From Selenomonas ruminantium AC2024 (GTDB lineage Bacteria; Bacillota; Negativicutes; Selenomonadales; Selenomonadaceae), in the NCBI RefSeq assembly GCF_000687995.1, contig NZ_JIAC01000001.1:2418001-2482000 (forward strand): 64,000 bases of DNA, given 5' to 3'. Every line of letters starts with the position of its first letter. Within the stretch, counting starts at the first letter, position 1. The notes under the pieces are model-generated. The model had not been told where the DNA came from, searched no databases, and saw nothing but the letters and a program-made list of their open reading frames with translations. Position numbers and translations under genes: made by a program. Below, piece after piece: positions 8,908 through 19,710 of the stretch.

Positions 8908-10296
8908 ATGGCAAAGAAACCTGTCAAAATCATGGAAACCGTTCTGCGTGACGGTCATCAGTCTCTGTGTGCTACCCGCATGCGCATTGAAGACATGCTT
9001 CCCCAGCTCAAAGCCTTGGATTCCGTAGGCTACAAAGCATTGGAAGCATGGGGCGGTGCTACTTTTGATACCTGCCTGCGTTTCCTGAACGAAGATCCCT
9101 GGGAACGTCTGGACACCCTGAAAGCTAACCTCAAGACTCCGATTCAGATGCTGCTGCGCGGCCAGAATCTTCTTGGCTATAACCACTACTCCAATGACGT
9201 GGTAGAAAAATTCGTCCGTCACGCTTCCGCCCATGGTGTTGGCGTATTCCGTATCTTCGATGCCCTCAACGATGTACGCAATCTGAAAGTTGCCATTGAA
9301 GCTGCACTGGCTTGCCCGGAAAAACCGGAAGTTCAGGGCTGCCTCGTATACACCATCAGCCCGGTTCATACCAATGAAAAATTCGTAGAATTGGCCAAAG
9401 AACTGCAGGATATGGGTTGCCATTCCGTCTGCATCAAGGATATGTCCGGCCTCTTGAAACCGTATGTAGCAGAAGACCTGGTTAAGAAGCTCAAAGCTGC
9501 TCTGGACATTCCTGTGGAACTGCACACCCACTGCACCTCCGGTTTCGGCCATGCTACTTATCTCAAAGCTATTGAAGCTGGCGTGGACATCATCGACACG
9601 GCTTTGGCTCCCTTCTCCTCTGACACTTCCCAGCCCTGCACGGAAACCATGGTTCGCGCTCTCGAAGGCACGGAATATGATACCGGCATTGACGTTCAGA
9701 AACTCACGCCGATTTCCAAACACTTCCTCGAAGTTAAAAAACGCGTTATCAACGAATTCAACCTCAAGGGTTATTTCGATATCAACCCCAACGTACTGGA
9801 CTTCCAGATTCCGGGCGGTATGCTCTCCAACCTGGCTAACCAGCTCAAGGAAGCTGGCATGGAAGACAAGTATCAGGACCTCTTGGATGAAATGCCTCGC
9901 GTTCGCAAAGACCTGGGCTATCCTCCTCTCGTTACACCGTCCTCTCAGATTGTCGGCACCATGGCAACCTTCAATGTCATGAGCGGCGAACGCTACAAGA
10001 TGGTACCGAAGGAATTCAAAGACCTTGCCCGCGGCAAATTCGGCCGTACGCCGGTTGCTATCGACCGCGATTTCCTGACTAAGACGCTGGGCATTGCTCC
10101 GGAAGACATCATCGAAGACTGCTCCATCGAAGATGCAAAGGCTAAGACCTTCGCAGAATTTGAAGCAGAACTCAAGGAAAAAGGCTATCTTAATCCTTCC
10201 GAAGAAGATGTCCTCTCCTACGCTCTGTTCCCGCAGGTTGCAGAAGAATTCTTCCAGAAACATTATCAGAAGGTAACGGCTTACAAACGTTCCTGA
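8908..10296 (+). CDS. Carboxyltransferase subunit without biotin domain (OadA/PycB/5S type)
   Basis: Transfers a carboxyl group between biotin and pyruvate/oxaloacetate. It has 462 residues from the ATG at 8908, placed by GAGGAGAG (8892-8899). The TIM-barrel part carries the metal and substrate motifs ETVLRDGHQSLCATRMR, CIKDMSGLL (the lysine normally carbamylated) and HTHCTSG; the PYC/OADA conserved domain follows. The C-terminal biotinyl domain of full oxaloacetate decarboxylase alpha chains (about 600 residues, with an AMKM motif) is absent, and no biotin carrier or membrane beta/gamma subunit lies nearby. It must therefore work with a carrier encoded elsewhere, in a decarboxylase, pyruvate carboxylase or methylmalonyl-CoA transcarboxylase complex; sequence alone does not decide. 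Confidence 0.88.
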   Translation: MAKKPVKIMETVLRDGHQSLCATRMRIEDMLPQLKALDSVGYKALEAWGGATFDTCLRFLNEDPWERLDTLKANLKTPIQMLLRGQNLLGYNHYSNDVVEKFVRHASAHGVGVFRIFDALNDVRNLKVAIEAALACPEKPEVQGCLVYTISPVHTNEKFVELAKELQDMGCHSVCIKDMSGLLKPYVAEDLVKKLKAALDIPVELHTHCTSGFGHATYLKAIEAGVDIIDTALAPFSSDTSQPCTETMVRALEGTEYDTGIDVQKLTPISKHFLEVKKRVINEFNLKGYFDINPNVLDFQIPGGMLSNLANQLKEAGMEDKYQDLLDEMPRVRKDLGYPPLVTPSSQIVGTMATFNVMSGERYKMVPKEFKDLARGKFGRTPVAIDRDFLTKTLGIAPEDIIEDCSIEDAKAKTFAEFEAELKEKGYLNPSEEDVLSYALFPQVAEEFFQKHYQKVTAYKRS

Positions 10297-10326
10297 GCTG
10301 CTTCGCCCACCTGAATATCACTAAGT

Positions 10327-10370
10327 CAAAGATGACTACGCTTCGCTGTGCGTAGTCATCTTTTCTTTTT
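10327..10370 (+). terminator. Rho-independent terminator after the carboxyltransferase gene
   Basis: The stem AAGATGACTACGC / GCGTAGTCATCTT is followed by TTCTTTTTCT. Confidence 0.9.
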
Positions 10371-10377
10371 CTCCCTA

Positions 10378-10405
10378 TTGATTTGTTATAGAAACATGGT
10401 ATAAT
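10378..10405 (+). promoter_or_regulatory. Promoter of dapL
   Basis: TTGATT (10378-10383), a 16-bp spacer and TATAAT (10400-10405) lie 44 nt before the start codon. Confidence 0.7.
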
Positions 10406-10448
10406 ATACCCAAAAGTTATATTGAGAATAATTCTTTTGGAGGTTTAT

Positions 10449-11684
10449 ATGGCTACAATCAACGACAACTACCTGAAACTCCCTGGCAGCTATCTCTTTG
10501 CCGAAATCGCCCGCCGGGTGGCAGCCTTTAAGGAAGCACATCCTGAAGCAGACATCATTCGCCTGGGCATTGGCGATGTGACCCAACCTCTGCCCCCTGC
10601 CTGCATCGAGGCCATGCACAAAGCTGTAGATGAACTGGCCAGCGCCGATACCTTCCGCGGATATGGTCCGGAACAGGGCTACAGTTTCCTCACCGATGCC
10701 ATCATCGAGCACAACTACAAGGCCCGCGGCATTGAGATTGCCAGTGACGAAATCTTCATCAGCGACGGCTCCAAGAGCGACTGCGGCAACATTCAGGAAA
10801 TCTTCGGTACCGATAACAAGGTCGCTATCACTGACCCGGTTTATCCGGTCTATCTGGACACCAATGTTATGGCAGGCCGCACGGGCACACTGCAGGAGGA
10901 CGGCCACTTTGCAGGTGTCACCTACCTGCCCTGTGATGCCAGCAACAACTTCGCACCGGAACTGCCTGCGGAACGCGTAGACATGATTTACCTCTGCTGC
11001 CCCAACAATCCTACGGGGACGACCCTTTCCCGCGCAGAATTGAAGAAATGGGTGGACTACGCCCGCGAAAATCAGTCCGTCATCCTCTTTGATGCAGCTT
11101 ATGCCGCCTATATCACCGAAGAGGATGTGCCCCGCTCCATCTACGAAATCGAAGGAGCCAAGGATGTAGCCATCGAGTTCCGTTCCTTCTCCAAGACCGC
11201 GGGTTTCACGGGTACCCGCTGCGGTTACACCATCATCCCCAAAACTGTCAAAGGCCGTGCCGCTGACGGCAGTCTGGTGGAATTCAACAAACTTTGGAAC
11301 CGCCGCCATACTACCAAATTCAACGGCACCGCTTACATCGTTCAGCGTGGCGCTGCCGCCATCTACACGGAGGAAGGCCAAAAACAGGTCAAGGAAACCA
11401 TTGCCTACTACATGGAAAATGCCCGTATCATCCGCGAGGGGCTGCAGGCGGCTGGTATCGAAGCCTACGGCGGCATCAACGCCCCCTATATCTGGCTCAA
11501 AACACCAAACAACATGCCCTCTTGGGATTTCTTCGATAAACTCCTGACCGAAGTCCACATCGTGGGCACCCCGGGTGCCGGCTTCGGCCCCTGTGGCGAA
11601 GGCTACTTCCGTCTCACCGCCTTCGGTGACCGTGAAAACACACTGCGGGCTGTGGAGCGCATCAAGACTAAACTACATATCTGA
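10449..11684 (+). CDS. dapL: LL-diaminopimelate aminotransferase
   Basis: Converts tetrahydrodipicolinate and glutamate to LL-2,6-diaminopimelate, a one-step bypass to lysine and to peptidoglycan meso-DAP. The protein has 411 residues, the family's usual length. It carries [31 protein letters not shown] and the PLP-lysine motif [16 protein letters not shown] chose the ATG at 10449, which has GGAGG (10439-10443) 5 nt upstream; the upstream in-frame codons (RIILLEVY) precede the ribosome-binding site. It is monocistronic, with its own promoter and terminator. Confidence 0.96.
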   Translation: MATINDNYLKLPGSYLFAEIARRVAAFKEAHPEADIIRLGIGDVTQPLPPACIEAMHKAVDELASADTFRGYGPEQGYSFLTDAIIEHNYKARGIEIASDEIFISDGSKSDCGNIQEIFGTDNKVAITDPVYPVYLDTNVMAGRTGTLQEDGHFAGVTYLPCDASNNFAPELPAERVDMIYLCCPNNPTGTTLSRAELKKWVDYARENQSVILFDAAYAAYITEEDVPRSIYEIEGAKDVAIEFRSFSKTAGFTGTRCGYTIIPKTVKGRAADGSLVEFNKLWNRRHTTKFNGTAYIVQRGAAAIYTEEGQKQVKETIAYYMENARIIREGLQAAGIEAYGGINAPYIWLKTPNNMPSWDFFDKLLTEVHIVGTPGAGFGPCGEGYFRLTAFGDRENTLRAVERIKTKLHI

Positions 11685-11702
11685 TTGTAAAATCGCACAT
11701 AC

Positions 11703-11737
11703 AAAAGTGGAGAGCTCTGGGCCCTCCACTTTTTATT
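11703..11737. terminator. Bidirectional terminator between dapL and the chemoreceptor gene
   Basis: AAAAGTGGAG (11703-11712) pairs with CTCCACTTTT (11724-11733). T-rich tails flank it on both strands, and the two genes are convergent. Confidence 0.87.
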
Positions 11738-11750
11738 TGCCTGTAAAATT

Positions 11751-13472
11751 TTAGAATTTGAATTTCCGCAGGGAATTCTGCAAATCCTGTGCGAGATTTG
11801 CCAAGGCCGTGCTGGCATCGGCAATCTCAGCAGCGGAAGCAGACTGCTCTTCGGAGGCAGCGGAAACGCTTTCCATTTCCGAAGCCACCATGCCGCCCTT
11901 CTGCAGAATACCGCTGGATTTTTCCTTGATATTCTGGGTATCCTGTTCCACAACATGCAGTTCCTTGGTCATTTCTTCAGCCTGTTTAGCAACTCCTAAA
12001 GCGGCATCGTAAATGCTCTTAAAGGTATCACGAAGCTGTTCAACGGATGCAGTGCCTTCTTTCACTGCGGCACTACCCTTTTGCATGGAGGAAACGGCCT
12101 CGGCGGTTTCCGACTGAATCCCGCTGATAAGACCAGTAATCTGCTTGGCTGCTTCCTGGGAAGCCTCGGCGAGCTTACGGACTTCATCAGCAACTACGGC
12201 AAAGCCACGGCCATGTTCACCAGCACGGGCTGCTTCGATAGCTGCATTCAAGGCCAGCAGATTGGTCTGTTCGGCAATCGAAGAAATCGTCTCCACAATC
12301 TGACCGATTTCCTGGGAACTCTGCCCCAGCTTATCGACGGTCTCGGCGGAGCTGTTGACAATCTGCGCCACACTGTTAATCTGGTTAACGGCCAGTTTCA
12401 CCGCATCATTGCCTTCCACTGCCGCCTTATTGCTGGTGTTGGCATGTTCCGAAACCATATTGGCGGTACGGCTCAGCCGCTCGATAGCCTGCACGGCATT
12501 CTCAATGGAATCCATGGCACCGGTGACATCTACCTGCTGTTCCGCTACAGCACCGGCTGCGTTGGTGACAGACTGTGCCACCTGTTCCGAAGCCTGTGCC
12601 GACTGCTGGGAGCTGGCCGTAAGTTCTTCGGAGGAAGCCGCCAGCTGTTCGGCAGTAGCACTGGTACTGCGCATGAGCTTATTCAAGGTCATACGCACTT
12701 CTGCAACTTTATCGGCCATTTCACCGAATTCATCACCACGGATAATCGTACGGGGATGTTCGCTGAAATCACCACCACGCAGACGTTCCAGGGAACGCAT
12801 CATAGCCTGAACAGGGTTAACCATTTCGCGGGTAATCCACATTGCTACGGCAACCATAATAATCAGCCCCAGCAAAAGCTGAATAATCATATTGCGGATA
12901 GCAGCTTCCGTGTCCGCATCATTCTGCGTATTGAGTTCTTCCGCATGGCTGTTTTCCAGTTCCGTCATCTTATTGATATGCGGGCGCATCTGATCCAGCA
13001 ATTTGGCGCCTTCACGATTATAGAGCGCCCTGCCTTCTTCCATCTGGCCGGCCTGACAAAGTTTTACCGCATCGTTCAGATTTTTTCGCAGCGCTGCCCA
13101 GCTACTTTTATACGATTCGAGTTCTTTCTTAATCACGTCCGGCTTACCTGGTATGGCTTCATAGTTTTTGATTCCATCATCCACAAATTGCAAACCTTCC
13201 TGGAATTTCTTGTCTAAATTCTGCATGCGCTGTGGGTCATCCTTTACCGTAGTCATGATAATCATCATGCCCTGCGCATAGCGTGTACCATAGCGCATAT
13301 CGCTAAGATAACCGATGGATCTGACCGAGCTGGAATACATTTCTTCCATATCGACCTGTGCTTTTTTTGCCGTGGAATAGCCCTGATAGCCGATAACCAG
13401 CATACCGATTACGGCAAATGCTGCTAGTATCAGCATCTTATAGGCTACCCGCAGGTTTTTAATAAATCCCAT
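11751..13472 (-). CDS. Methyl-accepting chemotaxis protein
   Basis: Transmembrane chemoreceptor of 573 residues. Seen in order: a first membrane helix (about 12-31), a periplasmic four-helix-bundle sensor (about 32-188), a second membrane helix (about 190-212), a HAMP domain ([19 protein letters not shown] onward) and a long cytoplasmic coiled coil. The signalling tip is [19 protein letters not shown], the CheA/CheW contact. The ligand cannot be read from sequence. It is a single gene, so the rest of the chemotaxis system is elsewhere. No C-terminal CheR-binding pentapeptide is visible; the protein ends SLRKFKF. Confidence 0.96.
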   Translation of the reverse strand: MGFIKNLRVAYKMLILAAFAVIGMLVIGYQGYSTAKKAQVDMEEMYSSSVRSIGYLSDMRYGTRYAQGMMIIMTTVKDDPQRMQNLDKKFQEGLQFVDDGIKNYEAIPGKPDVIKKELESYKSSWAALRKNLNDAVKLCQAGQMEEGRALYNREGAKLLDQMRPHINKMTELENSHAEELNTQNDADTEAAIRNMIIQLLLGLIIMVAVAMWITREMVNPVQAMMRSLERLRGGDFSEHPRTIIRGDEFGEMADKVAEVRMTLNKLMRSTSATAEQLAASSEELTASSQQSAQASEQVAQSVTNAAGAVAEQQVDVTGAMDSIENAVQAIERLSRTANMVSEHANTSNKAAVEGNDAVKLAVNQINSVAQIVNSSAETVDKLGQSSQEIGQIVETISSIAEQTNLLALNAAIEAARAGEHGRGFAVVADEVRKLAEASQEAAKQITGLISGIQSETAEAVSSMQKGSAAVKEGTASVEQLRDTFKSIYDAALGVAKQAEEMTKELHVVEQDTQNIKEKSSGILQKGGMVASEMESVSAASEEQSASAAEIADASTALANLAQDLQNSLRKFKF

Positions 13473-13498
13473 TCTTTACCCACTCCTTTGAAGTAAAA

Positions 13499-13541
13499 AT
13501 ATAACCCGTAAAGTTAATACCTATATCTTTACGGGTTATAT
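13499..13541 (-). terminator. Terminator of the pheS-pheT-zapA operon
   Basis: A perfect 15-bp inverted repeat (13499-13513 with 13527-13541, ATATAACCCGTAAAG) is followed on the minus strand by TTTTTACTT. Confidence 0.87.
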
Positions 13542-13576
13542 TCGTGAGCAAAGGAAATTTTCCTGCTATTATTCAG

Positions 13577-13840
13577 TTATTTTTCATCCAGAAGGTCTAC
13601 AAGTTCGTCGTAGTCTTTCTTGAGCTTATAATATTCCTCTGCGATTTGCAAAGTGGTGAGCACGGCAATCTTGCGCTCATCAAAGCTGCGCACCGAGCGG
13701 GACATGGCTTTCATCTTCTTGTCCACCGCTGCCGCCAGCATCTTCATGTGCTGCGGGTCGTCGGTTTTCAGCGGATAGCTGTTGCCGTAAATCTCCACCA
13801 CCACGCGCTCAGCGGGGCGGTTATTTTTTTCTTCTGCCAT
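13577..13840 (-). CDS. zapA: Cell division protein ZapA
   Basis: FtsZ-ring stabilising protein of 87 residues. The N-terminal part (ERVVVEIYGNSYPLKTDDPQ) is the globular ZapA head, and the rest is a coiled coil (ALTTLQIAEEYYKLKKDYDEL type) that mediates tetramerisation. It lies 12 bp downstream of pheT, an arrangement common in Firmicutes, and the transcript ends at the strong hairpin just behind it. Coupling to the Phe T-box means division-protein supply may vary with phenylalanine charging. Confidence 0.93.
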   Translation of the reverse strand: MAEEKNNRPAERVVVEIYGNSYPLKTDDPQHMKMLAAAVDKKMKAMSRSVRSFDERKIAVLTTLQIAEEYYKLKKDYDELVDLLDEK

Positions 13841-13852
13841 ACGATCACCTGC

Positions 13853-16282
13853 TTATGCACGCAATTCGGCACCGAACTGTTTTTCCACAGATTTGAGGAT
13901 ATTATTGAAGGCCGTATCGGCTTCCTCATCGGTCAGTGTCTTGTCCTTGGACTGGAACTGCAGGTTGAAGGCAAGGCTCTTCTTACCTTCAGCTACATGT
14001 TCGCCGGTGTACACATCGAAAAGCGTTACGGACTTGAAGTGCTTGCCGCCGTTCTTCGTGATAACCTGCTCAATCTTGCCAGCTTCGGCATCTGTATCCA
14101 CCACAATAGCCAAATCGCGGGAAGTTGCCGGGAACTTGGGCAGGCTATCGAAATGGAAGTTCTTGGCGGTGTACTTCATGAGCACTTCCACGTCCATCTC
14201 AAAGAGATAAACTTTCTGCTTGATGCCGAAGTTTTCGGCAGCCTGCGGATGCAATTCGCCCAGGGTGGCGATGACTTCACGGCCCTTCTTGAAGAGTGCG
14301 GTCTTGCCCGGATGCAGGGCGAAGTGTTCACCGGCTTCTACAGTATACTTGGAGATGGAAAGGCTGGCGAGCAGTTCTTCGACCAAGCCCTTCATATCGT
14401 AGAAGTCAATCATGTCATTTGTCTGGTTCCAGCCCACCGTATTACGGCGGCCCGTCATCAGACCAACGAGTTTTACGACTTCTTCCGGCTGTTCCGTTAC
14501 GGGCAGCTGTTTCGGGAAGAATACGGGAGCTACATCAAAGAGACGCAAATCCATATTCTTGCGGGAGAAGTTGCGCACAGCATTTTCCATGATGGAGGTC
14601 AGAAGGCTCGTGCGCACGAGCGGATAGTCATCTGTCAGCGGGTTCATGATGGGCACAGCCTTGCGCAGTTCGCTGTCAGCCGGCACCAGCATCTTGTCCA
14701 GCAGGTCGGTATTCGTGAAGCTGAAGGACAGCTCCTCGGTCATGCCCAGACCGACGAGGATTTCCTTAATCTTGTCGATGAAATCCTGACGAGGGCTCTG
14801 CTTGCCCTGCATTACAGCACCCCAAGGCAGGGTCGGCGCGATATTGTCAAAGCCGTAGATGCGGGAAATTTCCTCAGAGAGGTCTTCCATGCAGGTGCAG
14901 TCATTGCGCCAAGTGGGAACCTTAGCCACAAAGCCTTCGCCTTCCGTCCGTACGGCAAAGCCAAGACTCGTGAGGATTTCCATCATCTTGCTGGCACTGA
15001 GCTGCGTACCCAGACGAGCATTAATCTGCTCGGCCGTATAATGGATTTCCGTCTGTTCTTTCGGTGCCGGATATACATCCACCATGCCCTGCGTTACCGT
15101 GCAAGCACCCATTTCCTGCAGGAGCTGACAGGCGCGATCGAGCGCGCGGGGAATTGCCGTCACGTCTACGCCGCGTTCAAAACGTCCCGAAGCTTCGGAG
15201 TGCAGACCGCAGGCACGGGAAGTGCGGCGGATGCTGGCACCATTAAAGGAAGCTGCTTCGAGCACGATGGTCGTGGTCTTTTCCGTCACTTCGGATTCAA
15301 GGCCGCCCATTACACCGGCAAGGCCAGCTGGCTTTTCGCAGTCGGCAATGACGAGTTCCGTGCCCTTGGCAATGCGGGAGCTGTCATCCAAAGTATGGAG
15401 GTTTTCGCCTTCTTTAGCCAGACGGGCCGTCAGGCTGTGACCGGCGATTTCATCATAATCATAGGCGTGCATGGGCTGGCCCAGTTCCACCATGACAAAG
15501 TTGGTCACATCGACCACGTTGTTGATGGCACGGATGCCTGCACCTTCGAGACGCTGCTGCATCCATTCCGGAGATGGACCAACCTTGACATTCTTGATCA
15601 CGCGGGCAGCAAAACGGTCGCAGAGGTCGCTTTCAATGCCAATCTTAATCATATCGGCAGCCTTGGCTTCGTCATCTTCCTTGACGGAGATTTCCGGATA
15701 GTGCGGCTCATTCCCCGTGAGCACTGCGGCTTCACGCACAAGACCGACAACGCTGAAGCAATCGGCACGGTTAGCTGTCAATTCAAATTCGAGCACGACA
15801 TCATCAAGGCCGAGCACATCCTTGGCGGGCACACCGACCGGCGTATCAGCAGGCAGGATGTAGATGCCGTTCTTTTCTTCTTCCGTCAGCTTGGTGAGGT
15901 CCATCTTGAGTTCTTCCGCGGAGCACAGCATACCATTGGACGGCAGGCCGCGCAGCTTGCCCTTCTTGATGTGGAGGCCGTTAGGAAGATGCGCACCAAC
16001 CATAGCCACCGGCACCACCTGGCCTTCGGCCACATTCTGCGCACCCGTGATAATCTGAATGAGTTCCGGCTCGCCCACATTCATCTGGCAAATCTGCAGA
16101 TGGTCGGAATCCGGATGGGCTTCGAGCTTTTCAATACGGCCCGTTACCACTTTATCAAGTCCTTCGTCCGCGCGGATAACATTTTCCACGGGAACACCGG
16201 ACATTGTGTATTTGTCGGCCAATTCCTCAGCCGTTTCGTTGAACTTTATATAATCGTTTAACCATTTAATGGAAACCTGCAT
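13853..16282 (-). CDS. pheT: Phenylalanyl-tRNA synthetase beta chain
   Basis: The 809-residue beta subunit of the alpha2-beta2 enzyme that charges tRNA-Phe. Domains seen in order are the EMAP/tRNA-binding OB fold (about 40-150, LEAHPDSDHLQICQMNVGE), the B3/B4 editing region (about 200-400, FERGVDVTAI), B5, the catalytic-like core, and the C-terminal ferredoxin-like anticodon-binding domain (KFPATSRDLAIVVD onward). It lies 16 bp behind pheS. Length and domain order are normal. Confidence 0.97.
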   Translation of the reverse strand: MQVSIKWLNDYIKFNETAEELADKYTMSGVPVENVIRADEGLDKVVTGRIEKLEAHPDSDHLQICQMNVGEPELIQIITGAQNVAEGQVVPVAMVGAHLPNGLHIKKGKLRGLPSNGMLCSAEELKMDLTKLTEEEKNGIYILPADTPVGVPAKDVLGLDDVVLEFELTANRADCFSVVGLVREAAVLTGNEPHYPEISVKEDDEAKAADMIKIGIESDLCDRFAARVIKNVKVGPSPEWMQQRLEGAGIRAINNVVDVTNFVMVELGQPMHAYDYDEIAGHSLTARLAKEGENLHTLDDSSRIAKGTELVIADCEKPAGLAGVMGGLESEVTEKTTTIVLEAASFNGASIRRTSRACGLHSEASGRFERGVDVTAIPRALDRACQLLQEMGACTVTQGMVDVYPAPKEQTEIHYTAEQINARLGTQLSASKMMEILTSLGFAVRTEGEGFVAKVPTWRNDCTCMEDLSEEISRIYGFDNIAPTLPWGAVMQGKQSPRQDFIDKIKEILVGLGMTEELSFSFTNTDLLDKMLVPADSELRKAVPIMNPLTDDYPLVRTSLLTSIMENAVRNFSRKNMDLRLFDVAPVFFPKQLPVTEQPEEVVKLVGLMTGRRNTVGWNQTNDMIDFYDMKGLVEELLASLSISKYTVEAGEHFALHPGKTALFKKGREVIATLGELHPQAAENFGIKQKVYLFEMDVEVLMKYTAKNFHFDSLPKFPATSRDLAIVVDTDAEAGKIEQVITKNGGKHFKSVTLFDVYTGEHVAEGKKSLAFNLQFQSKDKTLTDEEADTAFNNILKSVEKQFGAELRA

Positions 16283-16298
16283 ATGTAAACCTCCCTAA

Positions 16299-17324
<1,026 letters not shown>

Positions 17325-17339
17325 TTATTTACCTCCTGC

Positions 17340-17585
17340 CTTATGAAAAGCAAACTATAAAAGCCCTCGCCCCCGCACAATATGTGCACGAGGGGCGAAG
17401 GCTGAATTTCGCGGTACCACCCTGATTTATCACTTGCATCTTCTTAACGCGAAGCACACGTCCGGCATTTCCTCCGAAAAGCTCCCAAGCGAACTTTCAA
17501 AATCCGGCATTATCTCCATCCCAGCAGCGGAGACTCTCTAAAAATGCCCGCGAAGTTTACTCTTCTTGTTCATCGCCACAATACA
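17340..17585 (-). promoter_or_regulatory. T-box leader of pheST-zapA, Phe (UUC) specifier
   Basis: The antiterminator core GGGTGGTACCGCG lies at about 17410-17422. The terminator hairpin (17363-17402) is followed by TTTTATAGTTT. The specifier context reads GAAAGTTCGCTTGGGAG, with UUC (17491-17493), a phenylalanine codon. Confidence 0.92.
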
Positions 17586-17589
17586 TAGA

Positions 17590-17618
17590 ATTGTAGCATA
17601 AAGACCGCGGGATTGCAA
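17590..17618 (-). promoter_or_regulatory. Promoter of pheST-zapA
   Basis: Minus strand TTGCAA (17613-17618), a 17-bp spacer and TACAAT (17590-17595). Confidence 0.75.
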
Positions 17619-17652
17619 ACAAAAATGCTGCAAAGTGAAGGAGGATGAAATA

Positions 17653-17681
17653 TTGATAGCCCCTGCAATCTCTGTTATACT
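17653..17681 (+). promoter_or_regulatory. Promoter of the U32 gene
   Basis: TTGATA (17653-17658), a 17-bp spacer and TATACT (17676-17681), about 55 nt before the start codon. Confidence 0.72.
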
Positions 17682-17735
17682 TATAGATTGGGACTATATA
17701 ATAAAAAATCATATCCAAAAGGAGTTTGTTTTTAG

Positions 17736-19685
17736 ATGTTATTAAATCGTAAATCCGTAGAACTGCTGGCACCTGCCGGCACCTGGGACGCCCTGGTGGC
17801 TGGTGTGGAATCCGGCGCTGATGCCTGCTACCTCGGCGGCAAACATTTCAATATGCGCATGCATGAGGGCGATTTCAACTTTGATGACGAGATGCTCAAG
17901 AAGGCCATTGCCTACACCCATGAGCATGGCGTTAAGCTCTACATCACACTCAACAACCTGATCAGTGACGAGGAAATTCCCGCTCTGCGTGAATACCTCA
18001 CCTACCTCAACGAAATCCGCCCGGATGCTATCCTCGTACAGGACTTTGCGGTACTCGAACTCATTCACGAAATGGGCATCAAAATTCCAGTGCACACCTC
18101 CGTTATGATGAATACCCATAACGAGCACGCTATCGAAAAGCTCAAGGAATACGGCATTACCCGCGTTGTTGTGGGCCGCGAGATGACGCTCTCCGAGCTC
18201 TCCCTGTTCCGTGAGCGCACGGGTATTGAAGTGGAATACTTCATGCACGGCGATATGTGCATCAGCGAAAGCGGTCAGTGCATTCACTCCGGCGTGGTCT
18301 TTGGCCAGAGCGGCAACCGTGGCCGCTGCCTGAAACCATGCCGCTGGGCTTATCAGCTGATTGATGAAAAGACGGGCGAAGTGCTCGACAAGGACAGCGA
18401 CGGTGCCTATAAGCTGGCGCTCAAGGATATGTGCATGTACCGCCATATCCCCCAGCTCATTCAGGCTGGCGTGTTCTCCTTCAAAATCGAAGGCCGTATG
18501 CGCCCCGCTCCCTTTATCCGCCGCATTGTCAGCACCTACCGCAAGGCCATTGATGCCTATATCGCTGACCCGACGGGCTGGCAGCCGGATGAAGAAGGCT
18601 GGAAAAGCCTCTATGAAAACCGTGCCCGCGACTTTACGACCACCTTTGCCTTCGGTTCCCCGGATAAAAAGGACATCGGCTTCGATGGCACGCGTGAACC
18701 GCGCTTCTTCAGCGATGCCGTGAAGGAAGCCGGTTTCCAGGACGAAATCCTAAAGCAGGAACGCGATATTGACAAGTCAAATCCCGACCACCGCACATTA
18801 AGCGTCCGCGTAAACACCGTCGGTGCAGCCTGCGCCGTTATTGACAATGGTGCCGATATCGTCTATGTCGGCGGCGAAACCTTCCGCCCCAACAAGCCTT
18901 GGAGCCTCAAAGATTTTGCTGAAGTTATCGCCTACAACAAGGGCCGCGCCAAAATCATCATCAACACGCCGCGCACGACCATGCGCCGGGAATGCGGCGA
19001 ACTGGAACAGTTCTTCACGGCGCTGAAACAGCGTGAACTCAAAGCCGACGGCATCATGGTCAGCAACCTTGGCTCGTTGAAGCTGGCCAAGCGTCTGACG
19101 GATTTACCAGTGCAGGCGGATGTGTCCTTTAACCTCTTTAACCATCTGGCCGCCAAGTTCCTCAAGGAAAATGGCCTGACCATGGGTACGGCTTCTTATG
19201 AGCTTTCGTTTGAGCAGCTGCGCGAAATCGTCGAAAGCTCCGAGCTGCCCATCGAAGTTGTGGTACACGGTTCCTATGAATCCATGATTTGCGACCACAA
19301 TATTCCGGGCATGAGCCTGCCATTCTTCAACGAACTCAACAATCCCGAAGTTCTCGACCGCCGCTATGCCCTGCTCGACAAAGCTGGCGAAAAGCATTCC
19401 CTGCGCGTTGACCAGTTTGGCCGCAACCACATTTACTTTGCCAAGGACCTCTGTCTCTATCCGTACCTTGCGAAGTTTAACGGCTTGGGCGCTTACCGCA
19501 TTGAGGCGCAGGATTACGCACCGGAATTTGCCGGCATGGTCACCCGCATTTACCGCACGGCTTTGGACAACCTCACGGCAGGCAAAGAGGCCTTCCACGC
19601 CGATGACCTCGAAACGCTCAAAAAAGGCCCGCGGCAGCTTGGTCTTGGCACCTACCGTTTCCGCCGGAGCCGCAACTCCATCTAA
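17736..19685 (+). CDS. U32 family protein with two U32-like halves
   Basis: A 649-residue member of peptidase family U32. Several members are now known as iron-sulfur-dependent tRNA or rRNA hydroxylation factors rather than proteases (TrhP, RlhA); RlhA has a similar size. The first half carries the signature HGDMCISESGQC and GNRGRCLKPCRW, whose cysteines would bind the cluster, and FKIEGRMRPA. The second half (from about residue 348) repeats the barrel (ADIVYVGGETFRP) and ends with VVHGSYESMICDHN, a weaker HG...M...H echo of the signature. The start ATG follows AAAAGGAG. The palindrome TTGACAAGTCAA lies inside the gene at 18769. The RNA target is inference. Confidence 0.85.
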   Translation: MLLNRKSVELLAPAGTWDALVAGVESGADACYLGGKHFNMRMHEGDFNFDDEMLKKAIAYTHEHGVKLYITLNNLISDEEIPALREYLTYLNEIRPDAILVQDFAVLELIHEMGIKIPVHTSVMMNTHNEHAIEKLKEYGITRVVVGREMTLSELSLFRERTGIEVEYFMHGDMCISESGQCIHSGVVFGQSGNRGRCLKPCRWAYQLIDEKTGEVLDKDSDGAYKLALKDMCMYRHIPQLIQAGVFSFKIEGRMRPAPFIRRIVSTYRKAIDAYIADPTGWQPDEEGWKSLYENRARDFTTTFAFGSPDKKDIGFDGTREPRFFSDAVKEAGFQDEILKQERDIDKSNPDHRTLSVRVNTVGAACAVIDNGADIVYVGGETFRPNKPWSLKDFAEVIAYNKGRAKIIINTPRTTMRRECGELEQFFTALKQRELKADGIMVSNLGSLKLAKRLTDLPVQADVSFNLFNHLAAKFLKENGLTMGTASYELSFEQLREIVESSELPIEVVVHGSYESMICDHNIPGMSLPFFNELNNPEVLDRRYALLDKAGEKHSLRVDQFGRNHIYFAKDLCLYPYLAKFNGLGAYRIEAQDYAPEFAGMVTRIYRTALDNLTAGKEAFHADDLETLKKGPRQLGLGTYRFRRSRNSI

Positions 19686-19710
19686 TCTGTTTATATTTTA
19701 GGGGGAAGTT

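Noticed and set aside
13544-16261. 905-codon open frame on the plus strand
   Set aside because: It is antisense to pheT/zapA, whose products are certain; the translation (many HH, FF, LL runs) is a shadow of codon bias.
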